Source: Metridium senile (taxonomy: Eukaryota; Cnidaria; Anthozoa; Actiniaria; Metridiidae). Taken from it: a stretch of DNA of 64,000 nt. The stretch is from the NCBI GenBank assembly GCA_949775045.1, contig OX459099.1, positions 2,450,501-2,514,500 on the forward strand. The letters are read 5' to 3'. The position numbers and the translations under genes were made by a program. A model generated the notes under the pieces. The model worked only from the letters and a program-made list of their open reading frames with translations, was not told the DNA's origin and did no database searches. This document shows positions 31,701-43,900 of this stretch, one piece after another (the stretch's first letter is position 1; each line of letters begins with the position of its first letter).

Positions 31701-34700
31701 TGAAATGATTGATTACCAAATCAGTTATCTTCTAACTATTGCCCTCCTTCTTCATCATCACCATTTTCATCATCATCATCATCAACACTATCACCAACAT
31801 CATCGTCACAATTATCATCGTCATCACCATTATCATTAACAACACCACCACCACCATCATCATTGTTACAGTCATCATCATCATCATTACCACCATTATC
31901 ATGATCATTATCATCATCATCATCCTTATCACCACCATCAATTATCATCATCATCAATCAAGACATTTATATATAATTATATCATTAATAATATTGCAAA
32001 GCTTACCCTTTGTTTTCTGGTGTTCTTGACATAAACGAAGAGCCTGGTGTTGGAGAAGAACTTGTAGCCTTTTGTTTGGAGCTTGAAGAAGGAATGGAAA
32101 GATCCTTTGACCTAGAAGCAATATAAAGTACTTACTTTTAGAAACAGTAGGGAAAGCAATCCTTTCATGAACTGCTATTACTGCGGCTTTCCACTTTCTG
32201 CGAACTCAGACATTCCAACATTTTGTTGTGAAACACGTTTTTAGCTGCCGTCAATCAAAACTAATTAGTCTGTACCTTTTAAGTCCTGATTGACGGCAGC
32301 TAAATACGTATTTCACAACTAACCGTTTCAATGTCTGAGTTCGCAGAAAGTCGAAAACCGCAGTAAAAAACCTGGCATTATGCTGTCAAACAATTTATAA
32401 TTTATTTAGGGATAATAACGATGGTCATGATAACTAATCATGATAATAGTCTTTTTCACAGTTCCGCTCAGTGACCAAGAATAATAGTTTCAAGTCGAGG
32501 TTCGTAAAAAGGACTATTTTAATAACAACTGCATGATGTCAGATGATAAATATGATGATATCAATAATGATGACAAAATTAATGATAATGATGATAATGC
32601 TGAACCAAGGATATTGAATATATTCCTATACAATGATAATCACATTAAATTATCGATATTTCAAAGTCTGGCTACACTCACACTCAACCATATATTACCT
32701 TGACAATTTCAAATCATGTTCTACTGTTTTCTTATCAACGACTGGCATTTCTCCAATACTTTGTTGTGTCTCATCACAAGATTTCTTTAGAACTACTGTC
32801 TCACTGCGGACTGGTGGTTGTACTGATAATTTGGGTGATAAACTGTTGTTTGGTTCATTCAAGTTGATTATTGTACTGTAATCAAACACTTGGTTACCAC
32901 AACCCTGCAACCATAAATAAATAGAAATTATGTTCCTAGGAGTCAAATTTTGAGAAAAAGAAGATGTACTATGTACACAATAAGGTTGTAATATGTTTTT
33001 TCCTTGATGCTTTTGTCTGCATTGTTTTAAACATATTAAGTACTTATTGACTGAGTGGGAGGGCCGTACAGGAAAATATTTGGCTTGCGGTCATGATGAC
33101 CAAGAGCCAAATATTTTCCCGTACGACCCGACCTAACTCAGTCAATAAGTTTTTTATCATATGACCCACTCTTTTTAATTTAAAGGCCATTTTTGTTGTG
33201 ATGTTTCGAGTACCTGGTCCGTAGTAACGTGTTTGTACGGACCAGCTGAAAAAAGCCATACGGGCCCCATCACATGACTTTTTCCAAAGGTTTTTTTAAG
33301 AGCGTTTGCCGGGCAAAATATGGGTCATATTATGATAATACTTTTAATGCAAGGCATTAAGCTAATGTAGCATTCTCTGTTGGCCCCTCTATAGCTAACT
33401 GTCATATATGTATCTGCCCCAAAGATAGCTGAATCAGCTGAAAGCTTCGTATGTTTATAAATGTTAAAAATTAAAACCAAGGAAATACAAATTCCTTGCC
33501 AGCATATACACAAAAAAGTTTGTGGGTTTTCCTAAGTAAATTAAAAGAGGAAAAACACCTTAAATATAAGTTTACTATAATAATAACCAGTTTATTCAAA
33601 TACCTTTTCAATAGCTCCTTTCCACATAAGTATTCCTCCAACAAATATTCTCACATCTTTTATACCCATATTCAGGTCCTAGAAGAAATAAATGATAATT
33701 ATTATACATATGACTATATTCATTCAATGAAATTTTGAGTTGGGTTAATTGTTGTAGTTTTCACAAAACTTTCAGCATCAGCTTCTTTGTCTTAGTGTAT
33801 TTCAACTGCAAATTCAGGGAAAATAGCTAAGTGTATAGGAACCTAAATGTTTGATATCTTGCATACTGTACGTTCATGACAGTCTATCAACATAACTTTT
33901 CTGACATTCTTTGACTTAAGAAACTTATTTGAATTAAAACTAAAAAAGTCACTTCATAACTCCCACCTTAAGGTAAGCTGTGTTGCTTAATAAAAGTGAA
34001 TTAGAAAAGTAAACGTTACCCTGACTCCACCATTAAAGTTCCATATGACTATCTTAGAAATGCTCTGTTGGTTTACTGGGAGGTGGAACATTATTTCTAC
34101 CGGAGAACCAGGGATGAACTGACAGCACCACATGTATCTAGGCTTGTTGGTCTGTGAAGGTGAAGAAAAGGCTACGTTAGCATTAAACACAATTACAACT
34201 AGATTAAGTATAATTAATCATTCTTACTATTCATTGCTGTCATCATCTATATTCATCTGCGGCCAGTTGTACAAAGCTAGTAGTGCTATCCAACAGATAA
34301 ATCCCTATCCAACGGATAAAACCTATACAAATTATATACACTGGATAACTCTTACCTAGTGAATAACTTTATCCACTAGGCTTCGCACAACTGGCACCTG
34401 GTCCTTACCATTATTGTCAGGAGGATCATTACCATTATCATCATTACTTTTACCATTATCATCATGATTATAAGGATTATATTCATAATCACCATCATCA
34501 ACTTCATCATCATCAACTTTATCATCATCATAATTATCATCAGGATCATAATTATGTTCATAATCAGCTTATAAAACAATAGTGTCACCATCAATAATTA
34601 TTATCTGACTAGTACCATCACCACTATCATCATCACCATGGTTACATCCTCAATTATATATAGTAATCTGCATCAAACCTTTGTTTTAGTATTTGCAATG

Positions 34701-34934
34701 TTTGCCACCATTCCTTGGTCTCCAAAATACCCTGACACTGAAAAATCATTGGCAGTGTACTTAACAGGATTACCATCATCACTGAAGAACTGAACCTGAA
34801 AAAAGCAATAGAGCGTTGAACTTTTTAATTTCCTCAAATATATTTATTGACCGATTGATTGGGAGGATGATTCACTGACTGACTGACTGATTGTATGGAT
34901 GGTTAATTGATTGATTGATTGATTGCTTGAATGG

Positions 34935-34980
<46 letters not shown>

Positions 34981-37900
34981 AATTGATTGATTGGATGGTT
35001 GAATGATTGATTGGATGGTTATTTGATTGATTGGATGGTTGAATGATTGATTGATTGATTGATTGATTGGATGGTTGATTAAATGATTGAATGGATTGTT
35101 GAATGGTTGATTTGATGGTTGAATGATTGATTGATTGATTGATTGGATGGTTGATTGATTGATTAATTGAATGATTGGTTATTGATTGACTGATTGATTG
35201 ATTGATTGGATGGTTGATTGATTGATTAATTGAATGATTGGTTATTGATTGACTGATTGATTGATTGATTGGATGGTTGATTGATTGATTAATTGAATGA
35301 TTGGTTATTGATTGACTGATTGATTGATTGGATGGTTGATTGATTGATTAATTGAATGATTGGTTATTGATTGACTGATTGATTAATTGATTGACTGATT
35401 GATCCTTGATTTACTGACTGAGAAATTACCTTACACACATACAAAGTAATTGATTGAACAATTGATTGAATGACAAATCTACTAAATGACTGACTGATAA
35501 ATTTAGTACATACCTCAGTAATACCAAGAGTGTTGGGATGTCCCCAGTTTGATTGAATCTCTATGTTGACATCTACAATACCATCATATTGTAGACCAAC
35601 ATAAGATGAATCCACTGAATGTACTCCTTGGGATGATATCTGGGACATAGAAAATAAATAAACAAACAAACAAACAAACAAACAAACAAACAAACAAACA
35701 AACAAACAAACAAACAAACAAACAAACAAACAAAACAAAAACAAACAAAAACAAACACACAAACAAACAAACAAACAAACAAACAAACAAACAAACAAAC
35801 AAACAAACAAACAAAACAAAAACAAACACACAAACAAACAAACAAACAAACAAACAAACAAACAAACAAACAAACAAACAAACAAACAAACAAACAAACA
35901 AACAAACAAACAAACAAACAAATAAATGACCACAAGCAGCACAAACTACCATAATTGTGATTTAAATGTTTTAAAGTATTCAAGGAAGCCATTCAGATCC
36001 GACTACACCCTAACAACATCAATAGGGATTGCGGCATCGATCTACCAGAAGCGTGGATGCCAACAATCAAGAAGCATGCTGGGACATCAAGCGTCAGCCA
36101 ATCACAGCGCCGATAATCCGACGAAAAGTATATAAGACAACCATCATCCAGTCTACACCATCGCCTGATGAAGACTAGCAGATTGCAGTCGAAACGTCGC
36201 GGTATTTCTACCAATGACCTCAATCGTGAGACAATTGATGAAGTATCCTTTTAATTTCACATTCCACGATGAATAACTTATTTCCTTGTATTCACACTGG
36301 TTTAAAAATTTGAAAATCAATTCCATATTCTGACTGGAGTCTCTCTTTCTTCGTATTCAAAAAACATTTCTGGTTAGAGCTAATGAACAATTATTCAGTG
36401 AAAGTGATGTGAATATTGTGGAATAATAACCAAGACAAAGTTGGGGTTATAAATATTTGATCATGCTCATCTAGCTGGAGAACAATATTGTTTTAATATA
36501 AAATTTAAATGCACAGGTGATAATGTTTAAAATAACCAGTAAAACCCATTTACTTTTCATTGCAAAAAGCATGTGAAACGCTAGAAGTTCATTATGGAAA
36601 AATACACAGAAATTCTCAAACCAATAAGTGTGCATTATTTTCTTTATCACCTGCATATTTATCCTAAAAAAGATAAATACATACCACACTTGTTGCCACA
36701 CTAGAATTTGAGTTAAGACTTTGTTGTGCACTAGAGTAATCTACTGTAGCCTTCATAGGAGATCCTCTACCAGTTGTCGTCATTGGTCCAGAGGCTTTGA
36801 ATGGAGGGGCTTTAAGCTCCAGTTTTGATAGTAAGGATATCAAGTGCTGTTGTTGTCTAATAAAACATGAAAGAAATAGCATCATGACTTGATCATTTTT
36901 GTAAAAATATGTTTTTGATTATAAGAGTATTTTTATAGCATTGTGATGAAAATGCATGGAAAGGAATTAGTAGGATTTTTGATCACTGACAGGTGGATGT
37001 CTGAATAAAATAATGAACAGATCTGAATTGATGAATTACTTAATTATTAATTAGTGAATGAAAGTGAGAAATGCAAATAAATGAATGAATGGATGGATGG
37101 ATATAAGGATGGATATAAGGATGGATAGACAAATGGATGGAAGGGAAAATAGATGGATGGAGAAATGGATGAATAAATGGATGAAATAAAAAATGAAAAT
37201 ATACAGTGAATGGGTGGGTGAACTGAATGAATGGATGAATAAAAGTTTAATTGCAAAATAATATGCAAGCAATTGTGTTCTTTATACAATATTCATATTG
37301 TAAGAACTATAATGAGACTTTTACCTTGGATCCATACTCCTAACTTTCTGAGTTACTCGTGAAATAGTGTTCTCTTTTGTTGATGCTATTGATGCTGGCC
37401 TTTGTGGTTCTCCTTCAGCCTCAGTAGAATCAACCTAAAACACAACAAAATTTAAACAAGTACTTAACAAAATACAAATTGTTACAGCAAAAACCTTGTG
37501 AATTCTAATTTGATTTTAGGGTTTTCTGATCCGTCAATCAGTTGAGAGACAGGGCTTGTATGTTAACTCGTAAAGTCATTGGTTAAATTGATTTAAGCTC
37601 CACATCCAGCTGATTGATGGATCAGAAAAAAATCAAAATCAAATTGAAATTCACAATTTGCTAGTCACGATGCAGCGATTTTTGCTGTAAAATAATAAAA
37701 GAAGTTGTATATGCTGAGAAGAGAGGGTTAGTTAGAAAGAAAGTTAGCATTGTAGCTAGTAAATATACAAACAATAGGTTTTAATGAATGATTCTTTTGT
37801 CACTGATAATAGATAACTTCAGCCTACAAAGTAAAATCAGTCACATACTGTTCTATTTTCTGGAGCAGTACGGCTTCCACTTGATACCTCTGAAACACAA

Positions 37901-40900
37901 AAGATAATTGATCTATAATTGGATAATTAAACAAATCACTGCGCTCACTTGTGAGAGATCATTTCAACACTCGAAGATAAAATCTGTATCTCCACGCGCC
38001 CATGTAATACCCTCTATATGTGACAAAGTTTACTAAAATATATTTCTTTACCTATATTTTGGTTTTCAAGAGCCATTGCTTTGAAGATCTCATCTGCATT
38101 ATTGTCTTCAGTAGTTTGTTTATTTGATTTATTTCTTGTTGATGTACTAGATAATGCCCTTGTTCTTGTCTTTTGAGCTGTAGTGAATGAAAACATAAAT
38201 TAAGAGTACTGTTTGAAGTTTTAATTTAATGTTCTGTTTATTATATAATTATATTATTATACTCATGACAAATGAAATAGCAAAAGTTTTACCAAGATAT
38301 GCATCAAAAATTTGTAAAAATCTTAACAAATAGATGGTAACGTGTTATTTCACAATCATGTGAAATAACGTTATTTTCACAATATGAAGATATCACTTTT
38401 TCGTGCGGGAGATCACCTGATATTCTTTTACTGAAGTTTATATAATAATGTACATTATGTAACACTGTCAATATCAATGTCTGTCTCTGATAATCAAACA
38501 AACAAAACAACTTACAAGACTTGAGCTCCACTTGGTTATCTTTAGACTGTAAAGGGGTAGGTTCAGGTTGTCTAAAAACAATGTTGTAAGAACATGTTCC
38601 CATTTAAATCTGTACTTATGCAAATTTTTTTGATGTGTGCTAAACACACAGATCAACCAATCATAGAAGTTCACTTTAGAAATAATATTCTGATTGGTTG
38701 ATCTGTGTGTTTAGCACACATCAACACAATTTGCATAAGTACAGATTTAAATGGGAACCTGTTTAAGAGACAATTACAATTAACACTGGCCAAAATGACT
38801 ATGGAGGTGAAAAAACCACTATGGAGAGTGTGAGTTTACCCGAAAGGTTAAACTTTACCGCTACTCTCAACCAATCACAGTCGAGTATTTTAAGCTGGTA
38901 CTCGACACGGTAAACTTTGCTCGTCAACAACCAATCACAACGAAATCAACAAGTAAACTTTAATTCTTCCAGTAAACTTTACTGTCTGGGTAAAACATAT
39001 GTTCGTGAAATATCAAAGAATCGTTAAAATCGAAAAGAAAGAGTGTTCTGGCTGTGTTGATAGTAAAGAACTAAAACGAAATTGGTACTTTATTCGATGT
39101 ATATTGCAATCCACTGCGATTTCTGCTGTCTTCAGTCGGTCACGCAACATTCCGGAACCGCGCTTTTTTGTATGAAATATTCTTAGGCTCATCTTGTTTT
39201 TTTGTATTTTTCGTTTTTTTATATACTGCCATATGTTCGTGAGTTTTCTATTAATTCGCGCATTAAGTAAAACTATTTCCACGTGAAAATGTTCTATTCG
39301 TTTTTTTGTGCAAACTAGAGATAAATTTATCACTGTGTACGGGTAGATTTCGAACTTTTAGTTGTCACGCGACAATCAAGACGACCAGCCAAATGAAACC
39401 GTTCGGGACAGTTCAGATTAATAGTTCTGATCATTGTTCTTTGCACGTTACTAAATACTGCCAACACGTACATCAACGATGTAATGTAATTTTAGAACGA
39501 AAGGCTATTTATTTTTGTTGTCAAACTCAATCTTTTCGAGCTACAAGCACTTTTCATTGTTGTTCATCGCTACGTGACCTACGTTTCTTCGCGTACATTG
39601 TACATATCTTAACGTAACTTTAGACACTGGTCATCGTGAAAAATGCTTTGAAATTATCGCATTAATCTTACAGCAACTTATTCAAAAGTTTTTTGACACT
39701 CATGTAGCGGGTTTAGAAAGTCTTATTCTGATCATTATAATCAAAACTCTATGAATAATTGTAACAAGGAGGCTAAACTCGAAAGCAATAATAATTATTG
39801 TAAAAAATTATTTTATTTTCTTATGCTAGCTGTTAGTGAATATTTATCTTTACATTTGCTATTTACGAACGTATTTCAGTATTTAATACGGTACGGAGGG
39901 CTTTCTCAATACGCATTCGTTTGCAACTGTTCTGGAATCTTTCCGACTCTAATCTGACAGATCTGTCATGTACTAATGAGTAAACTTTACTCGTCTCAGC
40001 CAATTGGAGTTGTAAACACAAGTAAATTTTACTTGTCGGGGCTTTTGAAAAGATCGTTTTGCGAGGCAAACTGAATTTTTATGGTTGACTTGAAGAAGTT
40101 TGCACTTCAATGAAACGAGCACACTACATGACAAAACAAGCGCAAACTCGAAACTTTTAATCGTCGGGACGCAAATATTAATTTCGTTCTGATAGCGCTT
40201 TTGTGCATGAAATATATTTCTACGTTATTTTTGTGTTTCTTTTTTATTGACTTTATTCTATCAAAAAAAAAAAAACATTTTAATATTGCAATGCTAATTC
40301 TACTTTAGTCATCTTTGATTTGCAAATCTATTTTTAGGTCTACTAAAAGTGTTTTGAGATCGAACCTAGTACATCTGTAGTGAATTCATGTCGCAATCAT
40401 TATGTTTAAGTTTTTTCTACCAAATATTTCCAATCAAAGAATTGTTAAAAGCGAGCCAGTATTTTTAATAACTATTGTCTGGCTCACTTCATAAATTACG
40501 AAATGTACAAACGTATAAATTAACATACTGTGGAGTAAAACTGTTATGATGTTATCGTTTTGCTAGAAAATTAGAGAAATCTCCTTTGCTTCGCAGATGT
40601 CAAATAACCATGAAAGTTCAGAATACTCGTATTTCAAAACATTTGTTTAACAAACATTTTCTATATTCTGTTGTTTGCAAATATTTATCTGATTGCATAC
40701 AAATTCGTCTTCTAGTGTGGTACGCCTTGCCGCTTCATCGTACATTCGTTTTATCTGATCACGCGTTGAAACCTTGCAACTGTTCTGGAATCTTTCCGAC
40801 TCTAAATCTGACAGATGTCAGGTACTAACGAGTAAAATGTCTCAACCAATCGGAACTGTAAACACAAGTAAATTTTACTTGTCGGGGCTTTTGTAAAGAT

Positions 40901-43900
40901 CGTTTTGCGAGGCAAACTGAATTTTAGTTGACTTGAAGACGTTTGCACTTCAATGAAATGAGCACACTACATGACAAAACAAGCGCAAACTCGAAACTTT
41001 TAATCGTCGGGACGCAAATATTGCTTTCGTTCTGATAGCGCTTTTGGACCTTTTGTGCATAAAATATATTTCCACGCCGGAGAGATATTTTTGTGTTTCT
41101 TATTTTATACTGGATTGCATTTTAACATTGCAATGCTAAACCTATTTTAGTGACTGGCTTTGATTTGCATGTGAATGTATTTTAAGGTCTAATAAATTGT
41201 TTTGAAATCGAACCTTGTTTGCAGTGAAGTCATGTCGCAATCTATTCACAACATTTAGTATTATAGCCAAACAACAGTTATTAAAAATACTCGCTTTTAA
41301 CAAATCTTTTATTGAAAATGTTTGGAAGAAAAAACTGAAACATAATACTACTAAATGTTGTGAATAGATTGCGACATAACTTCACTGCAAACAAGGTTCG
41401 ATTTCAAAACAATTTATTAGACCTTAAAATACATTCACATGCAAATCAAAGCCAGTCACTAAAATAGGTTTAGCATTGCAATGTTAAAATGCAATCCAGT
41501 ATAAAATAAGAAACACAAAAATATCTCTCCGGCGTGGAAATATATTTTATGCACAAAAGGTCCAAAAGCGCTATCAGAACGAAAGCAATATTTGCGTCCC
41601 GACGATTAAAAGTTTCGAGTTTGCGCTTGTTTTGTCATGTAGTGTGCTCATTTCATTGAAGTGCAAACGTCTTCAAGTCAACTAAAATTCAGTTTGCCTC
41701 GCAAAACGATCTTTACAAAAGCCCCGACAAGTAAAATTTACTTGTGTTTACAGTTCCGATTGGTTGAGACATTTTACTCGTTAGTACCTGACATCTGTCA
41801 GATTTAGAGTCGGAAAGATTCCAGAACAGTTGCAAGGTTTCAACGCGTGATCAGATAAAACGAATGTACGATGAAGCGGCAAGGCGTACCATACTAGAAG
41901 ACGAATTTGTATGCAATCAGATAAATCTTTGCAAACAACAGAATATAGAAATTTTTTGTTAAACAAATGTTTTGAGATACGAGTATTCTGAACTTTCATG
42001 GTTATTTGACATCTGCGAAGCAAAGGAGATTTCTCTAATTTTCTAGCAAAACGATAACATCATAACAGTTTTACTCCACAGTATGTTAATTTATACGTTT
42101 GTACATTTCGCAAATTTATGAAGTGAGCCAGACAATAGTTATTAAAAATACTGGCTCGCTTTTAACAATTCTTTAATTGGAAATATTTGGTAGAAAAAAC
42201 TTAAACATAATGATTGCGACATGAATTCACTACAGATGTACTAGGTTCGATCTCAAAACACTTTTAGTAGACCCAAAAATAGATTTGCGAATCAAAGATG
42301 ACTAAAATAGGATTAGCATTGCAATATTAAAATGTTTTTTTTTGATAGAATAAAGTCAATAAAAAAGAAACACAAAAATAACGTAGAAATATATTTCATG
42401 CACAAAAGCGCTATCAGAACGAAATTAATATTTGCGTCCCGACGATTAAAAGTTTCGAGTTTGCGCTTGTTTTGTCATGTAGTGTGCTCGTTTCATTGAA
42501 GTGCAAACTTCTTCAAGTCAACCATAAAAATTCAGTTTGCCTCGCAAAACGATCTTTTCAAAAGCCCCGACAAGTAAAATTTACTTGTGTTTACAACTCC
42601 AATTGGCTGAGACGAGTAAAGTTTACTCATTAGTACATGACAGATCTGTCAGATTAGAGTCGGAAAGATTCCAGAACAGTTGCAAACGAATGCGTATTGA
42701 GAAAGCCCTCCGTACCGTATTAAATACTGAAATACGTTCGTAAATAGCAAATGTAAAGATAAATATTCACTAACAGCTAGCATAAGAAAATAAAATAATT
42801 TTTTACAATAATTATTATTGCTTTCGAGTTTAGCCTCCTTGTTACAATTATTCATAGAGTTTTGATTATAATGATCAGAATAAGACTTTCTAAACCCGCT
42901 ACATGAGTGTCAAAAAACTTTTGAATAAGTTGCTGTAAGATTAATGCGATAATTTCAAAGCATTTTTCACGATGACCAGTGTCTAAAGTTACGTTAAGAT
43001 ATGTACAATGTACGCGAAGAAACGTAGGTCACGTAGCGATGAACAACAATGAAAAGTGCTTGTAGCTCGAAAAGATTGAGTTTGACAACAAAAATAAATA
43101 GCCTTTCGTTCTAAAATTACATTACATCGTTGATGTACGTGTTGGCAGTATTTAGTAACGTGCAAAGAACAATGATCAGAACTATTAATCTGAACTGTCC
43201 CGAACGGTTTCATTTGGCTGGTCGTCTTGATTGTCGCGTGACAACTAAAAGTTCGAAATCTACCCGTACACAGTGATAAATTTATCTCTAGTTTGCACAA
43301 AAAAACGAATAGAACATTTTCACGTGGAAATAGTTTTACTTAATGCGCGAATTAATAGAAAACTCACGAACATATGGCAGTATATAAAAAAACGAAAAAT
43401 ACAAAAAAACAAGATGAGCCTAAGAATATTTCATACAAAAAAGCGCGGTTCCGGAATGTTGCGTGACCGACTGAAGTCAGCAGAAATCGCAGTGGATTGC
43501 AATATACATCGAATAAAGTACCAATTTCGTTTTAGTTCTTTACTATCAACACAGCCAGAACACTCTTTCTTTTCGATTTTAACGATTCTTTGATATTTCA
43601 CGAACATATGTTTTACCCAGACAGTAAAGTTTACTGGAAGAATTAAAGTTTACTAGTTGATTTCGTTGTGATTGGTTGTTGACGAGCAAAGTTTACCGTG
43701 TCGAGTACCAGCTTAAAATACTCGACTGTGATTGGTTGAGAGTAGCGGTAAAGTTTAACCTTTCGGGTAAACTCACACTCTCCATAGTGGTTTTTTCACC
43801 TCCATAGTCATTTTGGCCAGTGTTAATTATATTTAGAAAAACGCTGTTGTGTTTAAAGTTGTTAGCAGATCCGTGAAAACTCTTAGTGTTATTTATAGTG

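Larger units (their letters stand above)
26294..32904 (-). other. KATNIP: KATNIP exons 22-32: Ser/Arg/Pro-rich linker (aa 713-1099)
   Basis: Exons 32699-32904, 32007-32111, 31631-31699, 31107-31175, 29807-29866, 29618-29697, 29352-29523, 28555-28603, 28291-28439, 27949-28049 and 26294-26393. Recognisable pieces are [26 protein letters not shown] and [20 protein letters not shown], which resemble KATNIP linker motifs. Exon 24 ends ACACG|GCAAGT, a GC donor; exon 25 continues in phase. For exon 24 two in-frame acceptors are possible (31699 or nine bases downstream). The exon 31-32 intron is filled with a 175-bp satellite. Confidence 0.8.
33604..35639 (-). other. KATNIP: KATNIP exons 18-21: first DUF4457-type module (aa 563-712)
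   Basis: Exons 35514-35639, 34679-34795, 34020-34151 and 33604-33678, all phase 0 and therefore a symmetric cassette. Core motifs are [40 protein letters not shown] and [18 protein letters not shown]. This is the jelly-roll-like repeat of the family. The exon 18 acceptor sits directly below a TTTG tract of about 270 nt. Confidence 0.88.

Noticed and set aside
35364..35992. Overlapping frames of repeated Phe-Val-Cys-Leu
   Set aside because: Translation of the AAAC microsatellite in three frames; the real exon is 35514-35639.
39013..43593. Mirrored frames in the 5 kb palindrome (103-106 aa)
   Set aside because: No recognisable domain. They recur only because the arms are copies, and sequence conservation between arms does not indicate coding.
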